A stretch of DNA of 64,000 bases from Tilletia caries (Eukaryota; Basidiomycota; Exobasidiomycetes; Tilletiales; Tilletiaceae). Within the stretch, counting starts at the first letter, position 1, and each line of letters begins with the position of its first letter. The stretch covers positions 1,426,001-1,490,000 of the forward strand of contig JALUTQ010000004.1 in NCBI GenBank assembly GCA_032718865.1, written 5' to 3'. The translations under genes were made by a program, and so were the position numbers. Shown piece after piece: positions 44,614 through 55,521 of the stretch. The notes under the pieces were generated by a model. The model ran no database searches. It worked only from the letters and a program-made list of their open reading frames with translations, and was not told the DNA's origin.

Positions 44614-46835
44614 TCAAATCTCCGTCCACCCCCCACCAGCAAAGCTCCCACCTCCCATCCCGCCGCCACTCCCGAACCCAGTCGACGACCTCGCGTTCTC
44701 CCCACCAACGACCGTAAGCACAAAGACGACCCCGTTGGCCGCAGCCGCGAGCCCAAAGCCGCGATAGAGCGACTTGAACCCACCAAAGAGGTCCGACATC
44801 GCCCCGATCGCGTTCTCCACTTGCGTCTTCTCCTCCTCCTCCTCCTCCTTCTTCTTCACACTCGTCTGCGTCTGCGGCTGTTTCTGCTTCTTCTTCTCCG
44901 AGGCAGAAGAAGAAGAAGAAGGGTCACGTCCATGCGCCCGTCGTCCGCATTCCTCAGTGACGATGCGGTACATGGCCTCGACGACGCCTGCGTATGCGAC
45001 GGGCCGGACTTCGACGGAGGTTCGGATGCCGAGGGTGGAGGTGCCGACGATGGCGTGGGAGGGGATGAAGCCGGGTAGATCGGCACGCGACGTTGAAGAT
45101 GCGGATCTCCCCGGCGGCCCTGGTTTGGCCGTGGCCGTGGGGCCCTCCGTGACGGCTGCTGCTGCGGGGACGGGGACGGAGACGGGGACGGGCCCAGGGA
45201 TGGATCCTCTAACAGACGCAACGACCGGCTTAGGCAACGCGCCCCACGCCGCCCGTCTCTGAAGCTGCAACCGTCTCCTAACGGTCTCAATCGGCAAACT
45301 AACAAGCAAACTCGCCGTTCCCAACGTCAACTCAGCAGCCGCATACAGCGCCGGCGAGTTCGTCGCGTCGATCCCCCACCAGCGCTCGATGACGAGTGGC
45401 GTGCCCATGCTGAGTAAAGGGCGCAGACTGTAGTCGAGCACGGTGGGGATGAGCACGTTCGGGTGGAAGTACGCCGTTCGCCAGCCGCCTTCCTCGTTCA
45501 ACATCTTGCTGAACGCGTGCCAGGTGGAGGTGTACGTGCGATGGTGGCGCAACCCGGACTGGGCCACGAGCCGGGTGCGGACCGTGTCGAGCGGGGAGAG
45601 GAGCAGGCCTGTTCCGAGGTGGGAGGCGAGTTGGATTGTGAGGGAGACGTAAGGGGATGGGCTGTAGGATGGGGGCAGGGAGAGGATGAGCGAGGGTTGG
45701 CGGGTGAGGAAGGTGATGATCTGTGCGAAGAGGGGTTGGAAGAAGCTGGATCCAGCTTCGAGGAGGAAGGAGGCGAATGTTCCTGAATGTACCCCCAATA
45801 GTTTTTAAGAAAGTCAGCGAGAGTATGGGAGAAAGGGGGTCATGATGTTGGGGCTAACGCACCTTTCCAAAGACCCAAAATGCCCTCGCGACTTCTAGAG
45901 ATAGTCTTCATCATACCCCACACCCCGCCATCCCACACCCTAGGCAAGACCCACTCAGGCCTCAGAGCGTCCGCATCAACATCGACGCCCGCTCCTCCCC
46001 CACCTGTTCCCCGTCGTTGAAGCTGGGGCCCAGCGGTGCTAGAAGAAGCGGAAGGGTCGATGTAACCTGCTGCATCTGTGGGTCTGTTGTTCTCGGGCGC
46101 GCCGGCTACGCCGCCTCTGCGTGAGGATGGTGGGCGGAGTGGTTGGGAGGAGAGGTCGTGGAAGTATCCTACGGCGTCTTCCTCGTCCGAGAGCTGTGTG
46201 GCGGTGATGGAGTGTGAGCGGGCTGGGTGCAACTTTCTACATAGTGAAGGGAAGTGGGTGGGGATGTGGAAACGTACCTCGTCGAACTCGCCTCCCCAGT
46301 GGCGGGCCTCGCCTGCATATGTCGGATCTTCCTCGTCCTCCGCTTCGAGGTTGGGATCGTCGTCGGCGGCGTGATCGGGCCGGGGTGGCTGTTGTTGCTG
46401 GGACTGTGATGGTTGACCGGACTTGTTGTTGCTGGAGGAGGGTAGGGAAGAGAGGGCCGAGGGTGTGGGAAGGTATTGTACCTGGAGGAGCAGTTTTGCT
46501 ACTTCGAAGGGCATGGCGAGTGCTGCTGAGGCGTACTGGAGAGCGAGGGTGAGTGCGAAGGCCTGGAGGACTGCGCTGACGGGTGCTGCTGGCCTGTCGG
46601 CTGTGGCTGTGAGGGAGGCAGGAGCAGGAGACTTGTTCTTGCCGCCGCCTGGTGCTGCTGGTGCTGGTGTGGGTGGGATGGCTGCATATCGGTTGTAGGA
46701 TGGTGTGCCTGTGGCTGTGGTTGAGGTGGACGTGGATGGTCCACTGCTGCTGGTGCTGGGAGCGTCTGCGGTGGAGGGAGCAGTGGGATATACGTACGAG
46801 CGCGACGGATGGTTCGCAAACGGAGCAGACGCCAT
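44614..46835 (-). CDS. UGO1: Ugo1-like outer mitochondrial membrane fusion protein
   Basis: Modified mitochondrial carrier (SLC25A46/Ugo1 family) that joins Fzo1 and Mgm1 in mitochondrial outer-membrane fusion. Exons 46835-46278, 46193-45863, 45782-44614; 685 residues. The N-terminal half has a carrier-like segment (SAVLQAFALTLALQYASAALAM then PFEVAKLLLQVQYLP) followed by a charged insert and GYFHDLSSQPLRPPS; GILGLWKGTFASFLLEAG crosses the second intron. The C-terminal half contains two degenerate carrier signatures, LSPLDTVRTRLVAQSG and LPIETVRRRLQLQRR, and ends with YRGFGLAAAANGVVF. The pattern of one clear and several degenerate carrier repeats fits Ugo1 rather than a metabolite transporter. 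A KDZ transposon starts 205 bp upstream, probably within or next to the promoter. Confidence 0.82.
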
Positions 46836-47040
46836 CTTCGCCTGATTCCTTGCTGTCGTCGATCGCACCGGGCAGCTCGACCTCGACCTCAGCAGACAGC
46901 AGCGACGGGCGACGAGGTGGTGATGCTGGAGCCCTCCCTCGCTCGTTCGCCGAGCCGCCAGCCGAAACGCCGACTCACGTGGGAGCCGAGAGCCGAGAGC
47001 CGATCGAGAATGGCCGGTAAGGGCGTGGTTGAAACCTTGT

Positions 47041-47120
47041 AAAATAACCGGGCAGGAGATGGTGTGAAGGGGGCCACGAGATGGCTGAGCAGAGGCCAAG
47101 AGATGGCGAAGAGCCGGGCA
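47041..47120 (+). repeat. KDZ element left terminal inverted repeat
   Basis: Pairs with 52181-52260. About 70 of 80 bases match by eye; the first 27 are identical. The block GATGGTGTGA...GGCCAC...GATGGCTGAGC is shared. Confidence 0.85.
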
Positions 47121-47217
47121 CTTCGTGGCATCTGTCACAAAAAAAATCACAACAAAGCCACTCACCGAACAGCCATTTCGCGCAGCACACACGCCGTCCA
47201 TAGGCCAGAAAGACAAG

Positions 47218-48810
47218 ATGAGTAGTACAGGCAAGAAGAAGGGTTAGTCACCAGTATCCCCTCCCTTCGATGCGCACAACTTACCGATCTTTTGCCTTAC
47301 AGCACTGCGGGTCTGCAGACGTGGTTGCCTCGACCCCAACGATCCGAAGATGTTGTGTCCACTGCCCTGCTTGCACAATAAGACCAAACAATGTGAGTAC
47401 AAGCTGCGCACGCGCTCTGGACATTGTGCAATCTACTCACTCTGTGCGCGTCCTCCTGCAGCATCTTCCAGCAAAACGAATCACAGCAGCGCCGAGCAGG
47501 AGCAGCCGTCTCCTGCGCCTGCCGATGGTAGCCGTCCTGCTGCAGCCAGCGTGCCCAGTCCAGTCGCCACGGCCATTCTCGGCGCTGCGGGTGCTGCCGG
47601 CGCCACTCCTGTCGTTGCTCCTGCTGCCGGTGCAGCTCCTGGTGGTGCTCTTGCTGCCGGCGCTGCTCCTACTGGTGCTCCTGCTGCCGCTGCCAGTGCT
47701 GGCGCTGTTGGCGCTGGCGTAGAGCCTGTTCTCGGCCCTGTCGAATCCCCCGGGCCCGCTCTCGCTGCCGCTATGATGGCCGCAGCAGCAGCAGCAGCCC
47801 ACATATCGACCGACCGCTCGGAAACTGATATCCGACCTCCTTCACCGTTCATTCTTCCGGACACGCAGCGCAGCCAGGGTTCAAGCTCTGGAGGGGATGA
47901 GAATCAGGGAGGGAGCAACATACAGGCTGATTTGGACGCAATCTCTGGTGAGTAGACTGTGAACATCCACGCACTGCTCGTCAATATTAAATGTTACGAT
48001 ATTTCTGGCTCCTTTGTCATCGTCCTTTCAGCTGCATCATCGACCGAGCACGATGCTGCCCCCAAATCCCAGAGCAAGAAAAGGGCACGCGTCAACCCAC
48101 GGGCGGAGCCGAAACTCACAGAGCTTGAGCAACGTCTGATTTGGCGTGAGTGTGTGCAGTCATGGATTCGTTGCTGGCCTGCCTCGAGAAGACTTCTTTT
48201 GCTCAATTCATGTCCGCCCCGTTTCCACAGTGGACCTGGCTCAGTCGCATGTATATGCGCTCAAGCATTTTAAGTACGAGAGCAATGCGGACGAAAGGAT
48301 CAGGGTTATGAAGAGAGGGGCATGGAGGCTGATTGAACAGGTCAGTATAGCTTCCAGAATTTGTTCTCGAATCCCATGCTGAGCAGGAGCACTGCTGAAC
48401 CCTCTTCTATCTCTTTTCAGGGCGCCAAGCTGTCCAGACGTACGGACATGGCCGTGGTCATTGCTCTTGCGCCGTTGGATAATGGCAAAGCCAGCGTTGA
48501 TGATGTGGTCTATGTAAGCCCGAATCTATGCGACGCTGCGCGGCCAGCATTGCGCGGAATGGCACAAACGTTTCGGAACGAGTTCACAAAGACGATGCAC
48601 GGCTACAGAGAGGCAGGGAGAGCGGACGCGGCGCGACAAATGGAGGCAAACAAGAGGATGATGGCGGAGAAGGCAGAACTACTGGCACAAAACGCGGAGC
48701 TTCAAGCACAAATCCAACGACTTTCTGCTTCGACATCCAACTCCAACACCCAATCGCGCAGCGATATCCCTTCCTCTTCCTCCGCGTCCCACTCCAGTTC
48801 CGTCGCCTAG
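47218..48810 (+). CDS. KDZ-element accessory protein, 404 aa, unknown function
   Basis: Six exons spliced by consistent GT-AG borders: 47218-47242, 47303-47392, 47462-47947, 48032-48145, 48231-48340, 48421-48810. Not recognised by name. Parts in order: a Cys cluster near residues 13-30 (C-x3-C-x9-C-x3-C, possible zinc knuckle); a disordered Ala/Pro/Gly-rich stretch to about 200; a basic segment (SQSKKRARVNP) that could be a nuclear signal; a compact region of about 105 residues with MKRGAWRLIEQ, GAKLSRRTDMAVVIALAPLD and VVYVSPNL; then an Ala/Gln/Glu-rich coiled coil (RQMEANKRMMAEKAELLAQN) and a Ser tail. The helix-then-strand layout of the compact region loosely resembles a MADS/SRF DNA-binding domain; that is a guess. 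It converges on the transposase, and the two stop codons overlap in one CTAG (48807-48810). Confidence 0.7.
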
Positions 48811-51800
48811 ACTCGCTTCCGCCGCCGGTTCCAAATCGACAGAAAGACCCGAACCAGCGCGACCGCATGCTCTTGCTTGCAATAGGAAACCGTCTTCTTG
48901 ATTCTCGACAGTCCGGAGTTCCCGCACTCGGCTGCCGAAGAGTATAGGTGCTGTAGCTGAGGATCATTTCGCATGTATGTAGACAGCCTACTGGCTGCCG
49001 AGCAATTCGTATGCCCCTTCTCATGCATTTGGTCGACGACAAAGAGTGTGTTCTTGAAGAACCTAGGTTCCCGCCGCAACGAGTAAGGTCCCAGCTGGCA
49101 GGCGAAGTCGTAAACGATGACAGATGGAGGAGACGGCCAGTGGGCAAAGATTGCGGAGAACACATCGTTCCGACCTTCTGCCTGCGGAATGACATGAAAG
49201 CCAACACAGATGCAGTGAGTGCACCAGAGAGCCATCAACCCTCCCGTACGCTGCCGCTTGACATACTCATCGTAAAACTTCCTGCATTGCACCTCTCCCT
49301 CCTGCTTTCCCTCGATCGCCGCCTGCTTCTCCCCTTTCTTCCCATCCTTCCCCTCGTCCAGTCTCGGGTAGTTGGGTCGGGTTCGACACTGAGGCGCGCC
49401 GTACAGCGTCCCGGTGTGCGTGTAGCTGGTCTGCTGAGGGATGGTTGATGAGGGCGGCGTAGGTTGGGGATCGAGAAGGGAAAGCTGGTAGTCGATTGCA
49501 TCACTGGTACTGGCCATCAGGAGTTGGAAGCGTTGGACCCACGCCGTGTCGATGAGGGTCGTTCTGTTGTGCGCAAGTAAAACAAACACATTGCCAAGGA
49601 AGGGACAATGACGAGCCAGCGTTGTAGATAGTCGAGCGAAGTGATCATCGGGGGGGAAGTGGTGATTGTGAGTGTGCTGATATCGGAGAGTGTTGATTGG
49701 CAGACAGGGCGACAAAGCTGCAGAATTCCATCGCTTGCCGCAAACTGAAGCACCGCCTGCTGGAGCGCCATCTTGAAGATCGAGGGAAGGCTGGTGGTAA
49801 GACAAATGTCGAGGAGCAGTTGCTTGAAACGGCCAGCCCAGAGACGCAAAGCGGAGGGGGTGGAGCTCGATGCGTCGATGGCGGAAGTGAACTGTTGAAG
49901 GGCTTCAACTTGCTCACTGCTGGAGGCGTCGAATGAAGTCGCTACCAATCGAGCTGCTGTCCGAGCAGCAGCAGAAGGAAGAAACGGAACAATCGTTCTC
50001 TTCCGAGCCTTATCATTGATTGCCGACCCGGGCGTTGTTGGGGGGCAGAGATCGGCGTGCTTGAGAGCAGCACTGTACGCCAGCACCACTCCATCCGCAA
50101 TGACGATGGCCGGGGAAGGACCACAGAGGGAGCAGGAAAAGGAAACGTCGAGATGCTGAAGGGAGACAAACGCAAAGTAAAGTTTGACGAATGTTGTCCT
50201 TGCGAGGAACTTTGAGGCCTTGCCGGGTGCGTGTTGCTCGTACAAATGCTGTATGGTAGAGCAGAAGGCTGTGAAAGGGGTTGGAGACGCAGAAAGCTGA
50301 GAGGTGTAAGAGTTGAACACTTCGTGCGCGACAACCACGGAGTTGTTCCAATTGAAAAGCCCATACTCCGAGAGGTCAGGTCCAATGCTTCTCCTTTCTG
50401 GACCACTTCTACAGCTACACTCCTGGGTCTCAATGCTTCTAGCCACTGTTCCGGTGCTGTAGTAGACCTTACAAGGTCTCATGCGCACCGCAACACCGCT
50501 TGCACTGGCTTGACCGCAGTCGCAACGCGCGTGTTGACCGAGCTGAAGAATGGTTGGGAGAAGATGCCCCTGTACCACTGGAGAAGCAAGCGGCTCGGAG
50601 GGGAGACGGCAGAACGGTGGGGGTGGGATAGGCCGATAGGAGCACGGGCGAGCCTGGACGTGCGCTTGTAGGCTCTCGATGTCTCGAACGATGTGTTCCA
50701 AATCATCTAGAGATCGACACAAAACATGATTGAACCTGTCAGCCTGTCATTCGCGTGCGGCTGTGCGCATACCGCACAGCGCACTTCCAATGCATCGTCC
50801 TGTTCTCGTCTACTGAGCACTGACCGATATCATTCTCCAGTGCCTCTTCATCATCTTCAACACCGTCTTTGCTGCCTAATCCCGTCGTCTCGTTCCAAAA
50901 GGCATGGGCACGCTGCCGATGAACGCAGCTTTCCGCTGGCTGTGGAGCTGATGAGCAATGAGCGGCCGAGCATGTCCAAAGGCGCACGTTGACCAGGGAG
51001 ACAACACATCTCTTCCCGTCTTGGCTGCTGGCCGCGATAGTGCTCTTGGTGGAGAGCACGGAGAACCAGGCTCGGCGACCTCGTAGGTGTGCTCCAAACT
51101 GGATCGCGGTAGGATTGAGTACAAATCAGAACAGAAACATGAAGTCAGCATTCTGCTGACACTTTGAACGCGCGTATCACAGTCTGAGATTGGATCAAGT
51201 TCGTACTTCTCTGAGATAAAAGCATTTCGGCTTTGAATGTCTCGCGATGTTTCAACAGTGCCTCCTTGTGGACGCAATGCATTCCACGGCGCCCATCTGT
51301 GCAATCGCACGAGGCCATGCCCTCCGATCCTGTCGTTCCTGTTCCCTCATATAGTGTGAGGTGGTAGAATTGACCAATCTGAAGAGGGCAAGAGACACAT
51401 CATTTCTGTTGTCAGTAGCTCGAAGCATCAGTGAATCTGATACGATCGTCATCACTTCGCACTCGCCTCAGTGAAGCCATTGACCATCCCCTCCACAATC
51501 CAAGTACGACTATTAATGCGAGCCATGTACGCTGTGTGCTCGTGAAAGAGCATGCTCGCGTATTGCATCGAGGTTTGAGCAGAGGTTGGTTCATTGTATT
51601 TTGCTGGGGAAAGGTCGGGAGCTGGGGAAGGGTCGGGAAATGGATAGCCGTCGCCAAAGTCGTCGCAGTCCGTTGGCCCAAACGAAAGGCCTTCCCCGTC
51701 GTCGCCGGATGGAGGTATCGAAGGCGAGGCCAGAGGCCCGAGGGGATCAGGACGAGAATGAAGAGGCTGTGGTCTTTCATTTGTCGTTACGTGCTTCTCC

Positions 51801-52093
51801 TGGGTCGACACGCTCTTCGCGGGCTGTCTGCGCCGCCGCTTCTGTGGTGAAGTTTCCTGCTTGGAAAACAAAGACGTGGATGTGTCGGGGATGGGAAGTG
51901 AAGAGGTGGAAGGTGCTGGAAAAGGGAGAAGCTCGGATGGCGGAGGAGATGAGTGCAACGGTGGAGATGAGCTGTAAAGGGGCAAGGTTGTAAGCTCCTG
52001 CGGAGGCAAGGGTAGCGTTTGGGGAAGCCGCAGTAGCTGCCTGGTAGTGTCGCGCCCACGTCTACTCGCGGCATGCGCTGCGTGGGAGCTCAT
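48807..52093 (-). pseudogene. KDZ-family transposase, one frame break
   Basis: Proposed exons: 52093-51467, 51378-51163, 51098-50825, 50706-48807. The first donor reads GAG|GCGAGT, a GC-AG intron, because only this keeps frame. Domains: a Pro/Ser-rich N-terminus with a basic patch; a SWIM-like zinc finger, CDCTDGRRGMHCVHKEALL (CxC...CxH); a middle helical domain (YGLFNWNNSVVVAHEVFNSY, then SKFLARTTFVKLYFAFVS); and the catalytic C-terminus with GLMALWCTHCICVGFHVI, AEGRNDVFSAIF, VIVYDFACQLGPYSLRREP, LFVVDQMHEKGHTNCS and SSAAECGNSGLSRIKKTVSY. These blocks match the KDZ-associated protein family common in mushroom-forming fungi. At about 49,566-49,573 the frame shifts by one base inside a continuous conserved stretch (CLFYLR to NRTTLIDTAWVQ) with no room for an intron, so the copy is broken or the consensus has an error. 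Confidence 0.78.
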
Positions 52094-52180
52094 GGTGAAC
52101 AGGTGTGAGCGGTGATGGAAGCTGGTGGCAAGGATACATTTGCCCTCGTGTTCGTCTTTTTCAGACTTGAAACCACCGAC

Positions 52181-52260
52181 TGGCCCGTTCTCTGCCATCT
52201 CTTGGCCCCTGCTCAGCCATCCTGTGGCCCCCCTCACACCATCTCCTGCCCGGTTATTTT
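52181..52260 (-). repeat. KDZ element right terminal inverted repeat
   Basis: Reverse complement of the left repeat at 47041-47120. Read on the plus strand it ends CTCCTGCCCGGTTATTTT at 52260, 252 bp before the PKA start codon. Confidence 0.85.
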
Positions 52261-52511
52261 GCAATCATTTAGCCGGAACCTAACCCAGAATGGCACGCGC
52301 ACGGACCAAACGAACATCTCTCTGGCGCGCCTCACTCTCTCGCTCTCGCTCTCCGCCAGACTCCCCTGCATTCCGCATCCGCTCAACTCAACATCCTCGT
52401 CCTCGTCCTCGTCGCCATCCTCATCCTCGCCTTCCTCATCCCTCATCCCTCTGACATCCACACACACACACACCCGCACCCGCACCCGCACCCGCACCCG
52501 CACCCGCAGCC

Positions 52512-54010
52512 ATGCAGCAACCACTGCCATCGCCCGCAGAACCAACACCACCCGCACTCCCAACTCACATCATCCCCGCAGACACAGCAGCACGACATGC
52601 AGCAGCAGCATCCGGCGCACTACACATCCAACCACAACAACAACAACAACACGGCCCGGTAACATCACCACTAGCCGCACCAACCGCTTCCACCCCCGGC
52701 ATCCCTACCCCAGCCGCATCATCACCAGCAGTACCAGCAGCATCATCAGCAGCAGCAGTAGCAGCAGCCGCCGCAGCAGCAGCAGCAGCAGCCTCCCGCA
52801 AACTAAGCGGCCGATATGCCCTCTCCGACTTCCAAGTACAGCGCACCCTGGGAACAGGCTCCTTCGGACGCGTCCATCTCGTATGCAGTCGTCACAACTC
52901 CCGCTTCTACGCCATCAAGGTCCTCAAGAAGGAGCAGGTCGTCCGCATGAAACAGGTCGAACACACCAACTCCGAACGCGCCGTGCTCGAGATCGTCAGA
53001 CACCCCTTCCTCGTCAATCTCTGGGGCACCTTCTCCGATCCTACCTTCCTCTACATGGTCATGGACTTCGTTCCCGGTGGGGAGCTCTTCACCCTGCTTC
53101 GCAAGTCACAGAGGTTCCCGCATCCTGTTGCCAAGTTCTATGCAGCCGAGGTCGCGCTTGCCATAGATTATCTCCACCAGAACGGCTTTATCTATCGCGA
53201 TCTCAAGCCGGAGAACATACTCCTCGGCGCCGATGGTCATCTCAAGCTCACCGACTTTGGCTTTGCCAAGTATGTGCCGGATGTGACTTGGACCCTGTGT
53301 GGTGAGTTGTTCTCCCTACAATCCATGCCCCTACGTTCTTCTTCCTTCTTACTATCTCCACACGGTCGATGTATAGGCACCCCCGATTACCTGGCCCCGG
53401 AAATTGTCAGCTCCAAGGGATACAACAAGAGTGTGGATTGGTGGGCATTGGGCGTCTTGTTATTCGAAATGCTCGTGAGTCCCTCCTCTCATTTGATCTC
53501 ACATGCACGCGACACTCAACCTTTTCCTCCACTTCTTCCTATTTCTCCCGTTACTCCAATTCATCAGGCTGGGTACGTACCTCTTTCTCGCAGCTAACTT
53601 CAAGAAAGACAGACGATGCTCATAACATTTCTCTCCACAGACACCCGCCATTCTACACGGAAGACGGCAACCCAATCAAGCTGTACGAAAAGATCATCGC
53701 CTGCAAAGTCCGCTACCCGTTCTACTTCGAAGTCGGCGTCAAAGATCTGCTCAAATCCCTCCTCACCGCAGACCTCACCAAGCGCTTCGGAAACCTGCAC
53801 CGCGGCTCCAAGGACATCTTCGGTCATCTCTGGTTCGCCGAGGTCGACTGGGACAGGCTGTTCCGGAGGGAGATACCTGCGCCGTATCTGCCGACGGTGG
53901 CCGCGGATGGGGATGCGAGTCAGTTTGAGCGGTATCCGGAGAATGACCTGGCGGAGTATGAGAAGCTCGATGCGGCCGATCCGTATGGGCATTTGTTCCC
54001 TGATTTCTGA
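52512..54010 (+). CDS. cAMP-dependent protein kinase catalytic subunit
   Basis: PKA catalytic subunit of the AGC kinase family; in smuts and other basidiomycetes it drives dimorphism and pathogenic development downstream of cAMP. Exons: 52512-53301, 53377-53474, 53568-53572, 53641-54010; 420 residues. The N-terminus (about 1-95) is Pro/Gln/Ala-rich. The kinase domain shows GTGSFGRV (P-loop), AIKVLKK (catalytic Lys), [11 protein letters not shown] (catalytic loop), TDFGFAK, the activation loop [14 protein letters not shown] with the phosphorylated Thr, and the C-terminal AGC tail ending PYGHLFPDF (FxxF-type). Exon 3 is only 5 nt (GCTGG): joining it restores EMLAGHPPFY, exactly the family consensus, whereas skipping it breaks the frame. 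The gene starts 252 bp from the KDZ element. Confidence 0.94.
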
Positions 54011-55521
54011 AGCGAGGCTTGCCTCGCCCTTCGAATGGACCCCCGGAACGTCGATCATTATCCTTCCCCTTCCCCCCATTCGCATACCGCACGGTTTTTC
54101 CCCCTCTCTCTTTCTCCCCATTTTGCTTCGCAACCCTTCTCGTCGACCCCTGGATCAAGATTATATGCCGTCTGCGCAGAGCAACCACGACCCTTTGGAA
54201 ATTTGCAAGTCTTTTCTCAATCCGTATACAGATCATGGGGACAACCAGCGTCGAGAAGTCGAGATCAGTATTCCTCACCAACCAAGCTTCTCGAATCGTG
54301 TCCGCCCGAGCCAGAAGGAACTCTCCGAGTCGAGAAACGACAACCAACCATCTCCTTTCGTCGCGGCCAAAGCTTGTCGCCGCTGCCCGACGCCGACGCC
54401 AACACGTTCCCCTCCCTCCCTCATATCGCCAATCATGCGCCAAACAGGGACAAGGGCCGCACCCCCATGTATTCGTATATCGAACTATCGAGACACAACC
54501 CACCGTCCCACCCTCAAAGGAAAACCTACACCAAATCCCGGGCCTCGCCCCCATTCCCGCACTTTGCTTCCCCAAATCCCCAGGTCCTCCAGTTTTCCCA
54601 GCGCCTTTATGTACGCCTTTTCCCATCAGGCTTCTTTCTTCACAGGAACGCAATTCGACTACGCCGACCCGACGACCTCCTTTTTTGTCATTCTTTCATG
54701 GCCCCCAAGGTCAAGTTTACAGAAGAGAGAAGTTAGGCAGCAGGAGCAGGAGCAGGAGGGGACGGAATAAATGAGAAGTCGGGCGGACAAGGAGGTGGGA
54801 AGCTGGGTGAAGGTGAAGGCGGTGAGAGTCTTGGTCAGACCGATGACCGATGACCCAGACTGCGAGACTCTCGACATATAAAAGGGCATCCCTATGGCTC
54901 TTTTCGCTGCCGTTCCACACTTTCCACCCAGCGTTGGAGCTCGTGGCCCCCCGACTCCTGTGAATCAGAAGGGATCCGCGCCTTGGGCCTGGGGGCCTGG
55001 GCTCGTTCTGGAAGAGGAAAAGGGGGGACGCTTGGACACTTGGACACTTGGACATTTGGACGCTTGGACGAATCGCCACGTGGCCTCAGTGATCGACGTG
55101 CGGACCGAGTCCAGAGAACAGTCGAGACCGTTCCCATGCTTAGAAGACTTTTTGAAGACCTGCTTGAGACTGAGAATTTGGGGGGTCAGAACTCAGAGAG
55201 GGGTCAGGGGAAGCAGTAAAGTTGTAATGGTGATGACGATGTGAGATTACAAATATTTTGTGTGGTTTGTAATGTCCGTCCCAGGCCAACTCGGCTGGCT
55301 GAAGGTTGCTCATCTGTTCCTCGTTCCTCGCGGTTCACCTCATCCCACATCCCGACATCTGCTTGGCTCTGCGGTCTGCCTTGTCTCTGACTCTCCCTCT
55401 TCTGGCTTACATATTCCCGCCCCTCCCGCAGCGCGACCTCCCTCCCTCCCGCATCGCAATCGCAAGCACAGAGCGGACAGGCCCTGGCTGCAGACTGCCC
55501 GACAGCAGGAGCCAAGAATCC
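54011..55521. other. Intergenic region, 1.5 kb
   Basis: Between PKA and the membrane-protein gene. 54011-54700 is C-rich and probably includes the PKA 3' UTR. A strong TATATAAAAG-type box lies at 54877-54885 with no called gene just downstream, so a non-coding or long-leader transcript is possible. A tandem 8-bp repeat is listed separately. Confidence 0.5.
55031..55070. repeat. Five tandem copies of CTTGGACA
   Basis: Five consecutive 8-bp units (three perfect CTTGGACA, then TTTGGACG and CTTGGACG). Confidence 0.85.

Larger units (their letters stand above)
47041..52260. mobile_element. KDZ-type DNA transposon, about 5.2 kb
   Basis: Terminal inverted repeats of at least 70-80 bp begin AAAATAACCGGGCAGGAGAT at the left (47041) and in reverse complement at the right (ending 52260). 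Over the first 70 bp nearly all differences are A/G transitions. Weaker similarity extends a further 20-50 bp outward, so the true ends may lie slightly beyond, and no target duplication could be fixed. Inside are two convergent genes: a KDZ-type transposase on the minus strand and an accessory gene on the plus strand. The element sits in what was probably a shared UGO1/PKA promoter, 205 bp from one ATG and 252 bp from the other. KDZ (Kyakuja-Dileera-Zisupton) elements are known to be expanded in basidiomycetes. Confidence 0.82.

Noticed and set aside
52112..53305. 397-codon plus-strand frame overlapping the PKA start
   Set aside because: Ser/Arg/Thr-rich shadow frame of the PKA coding region and KDZ terminal repeat.
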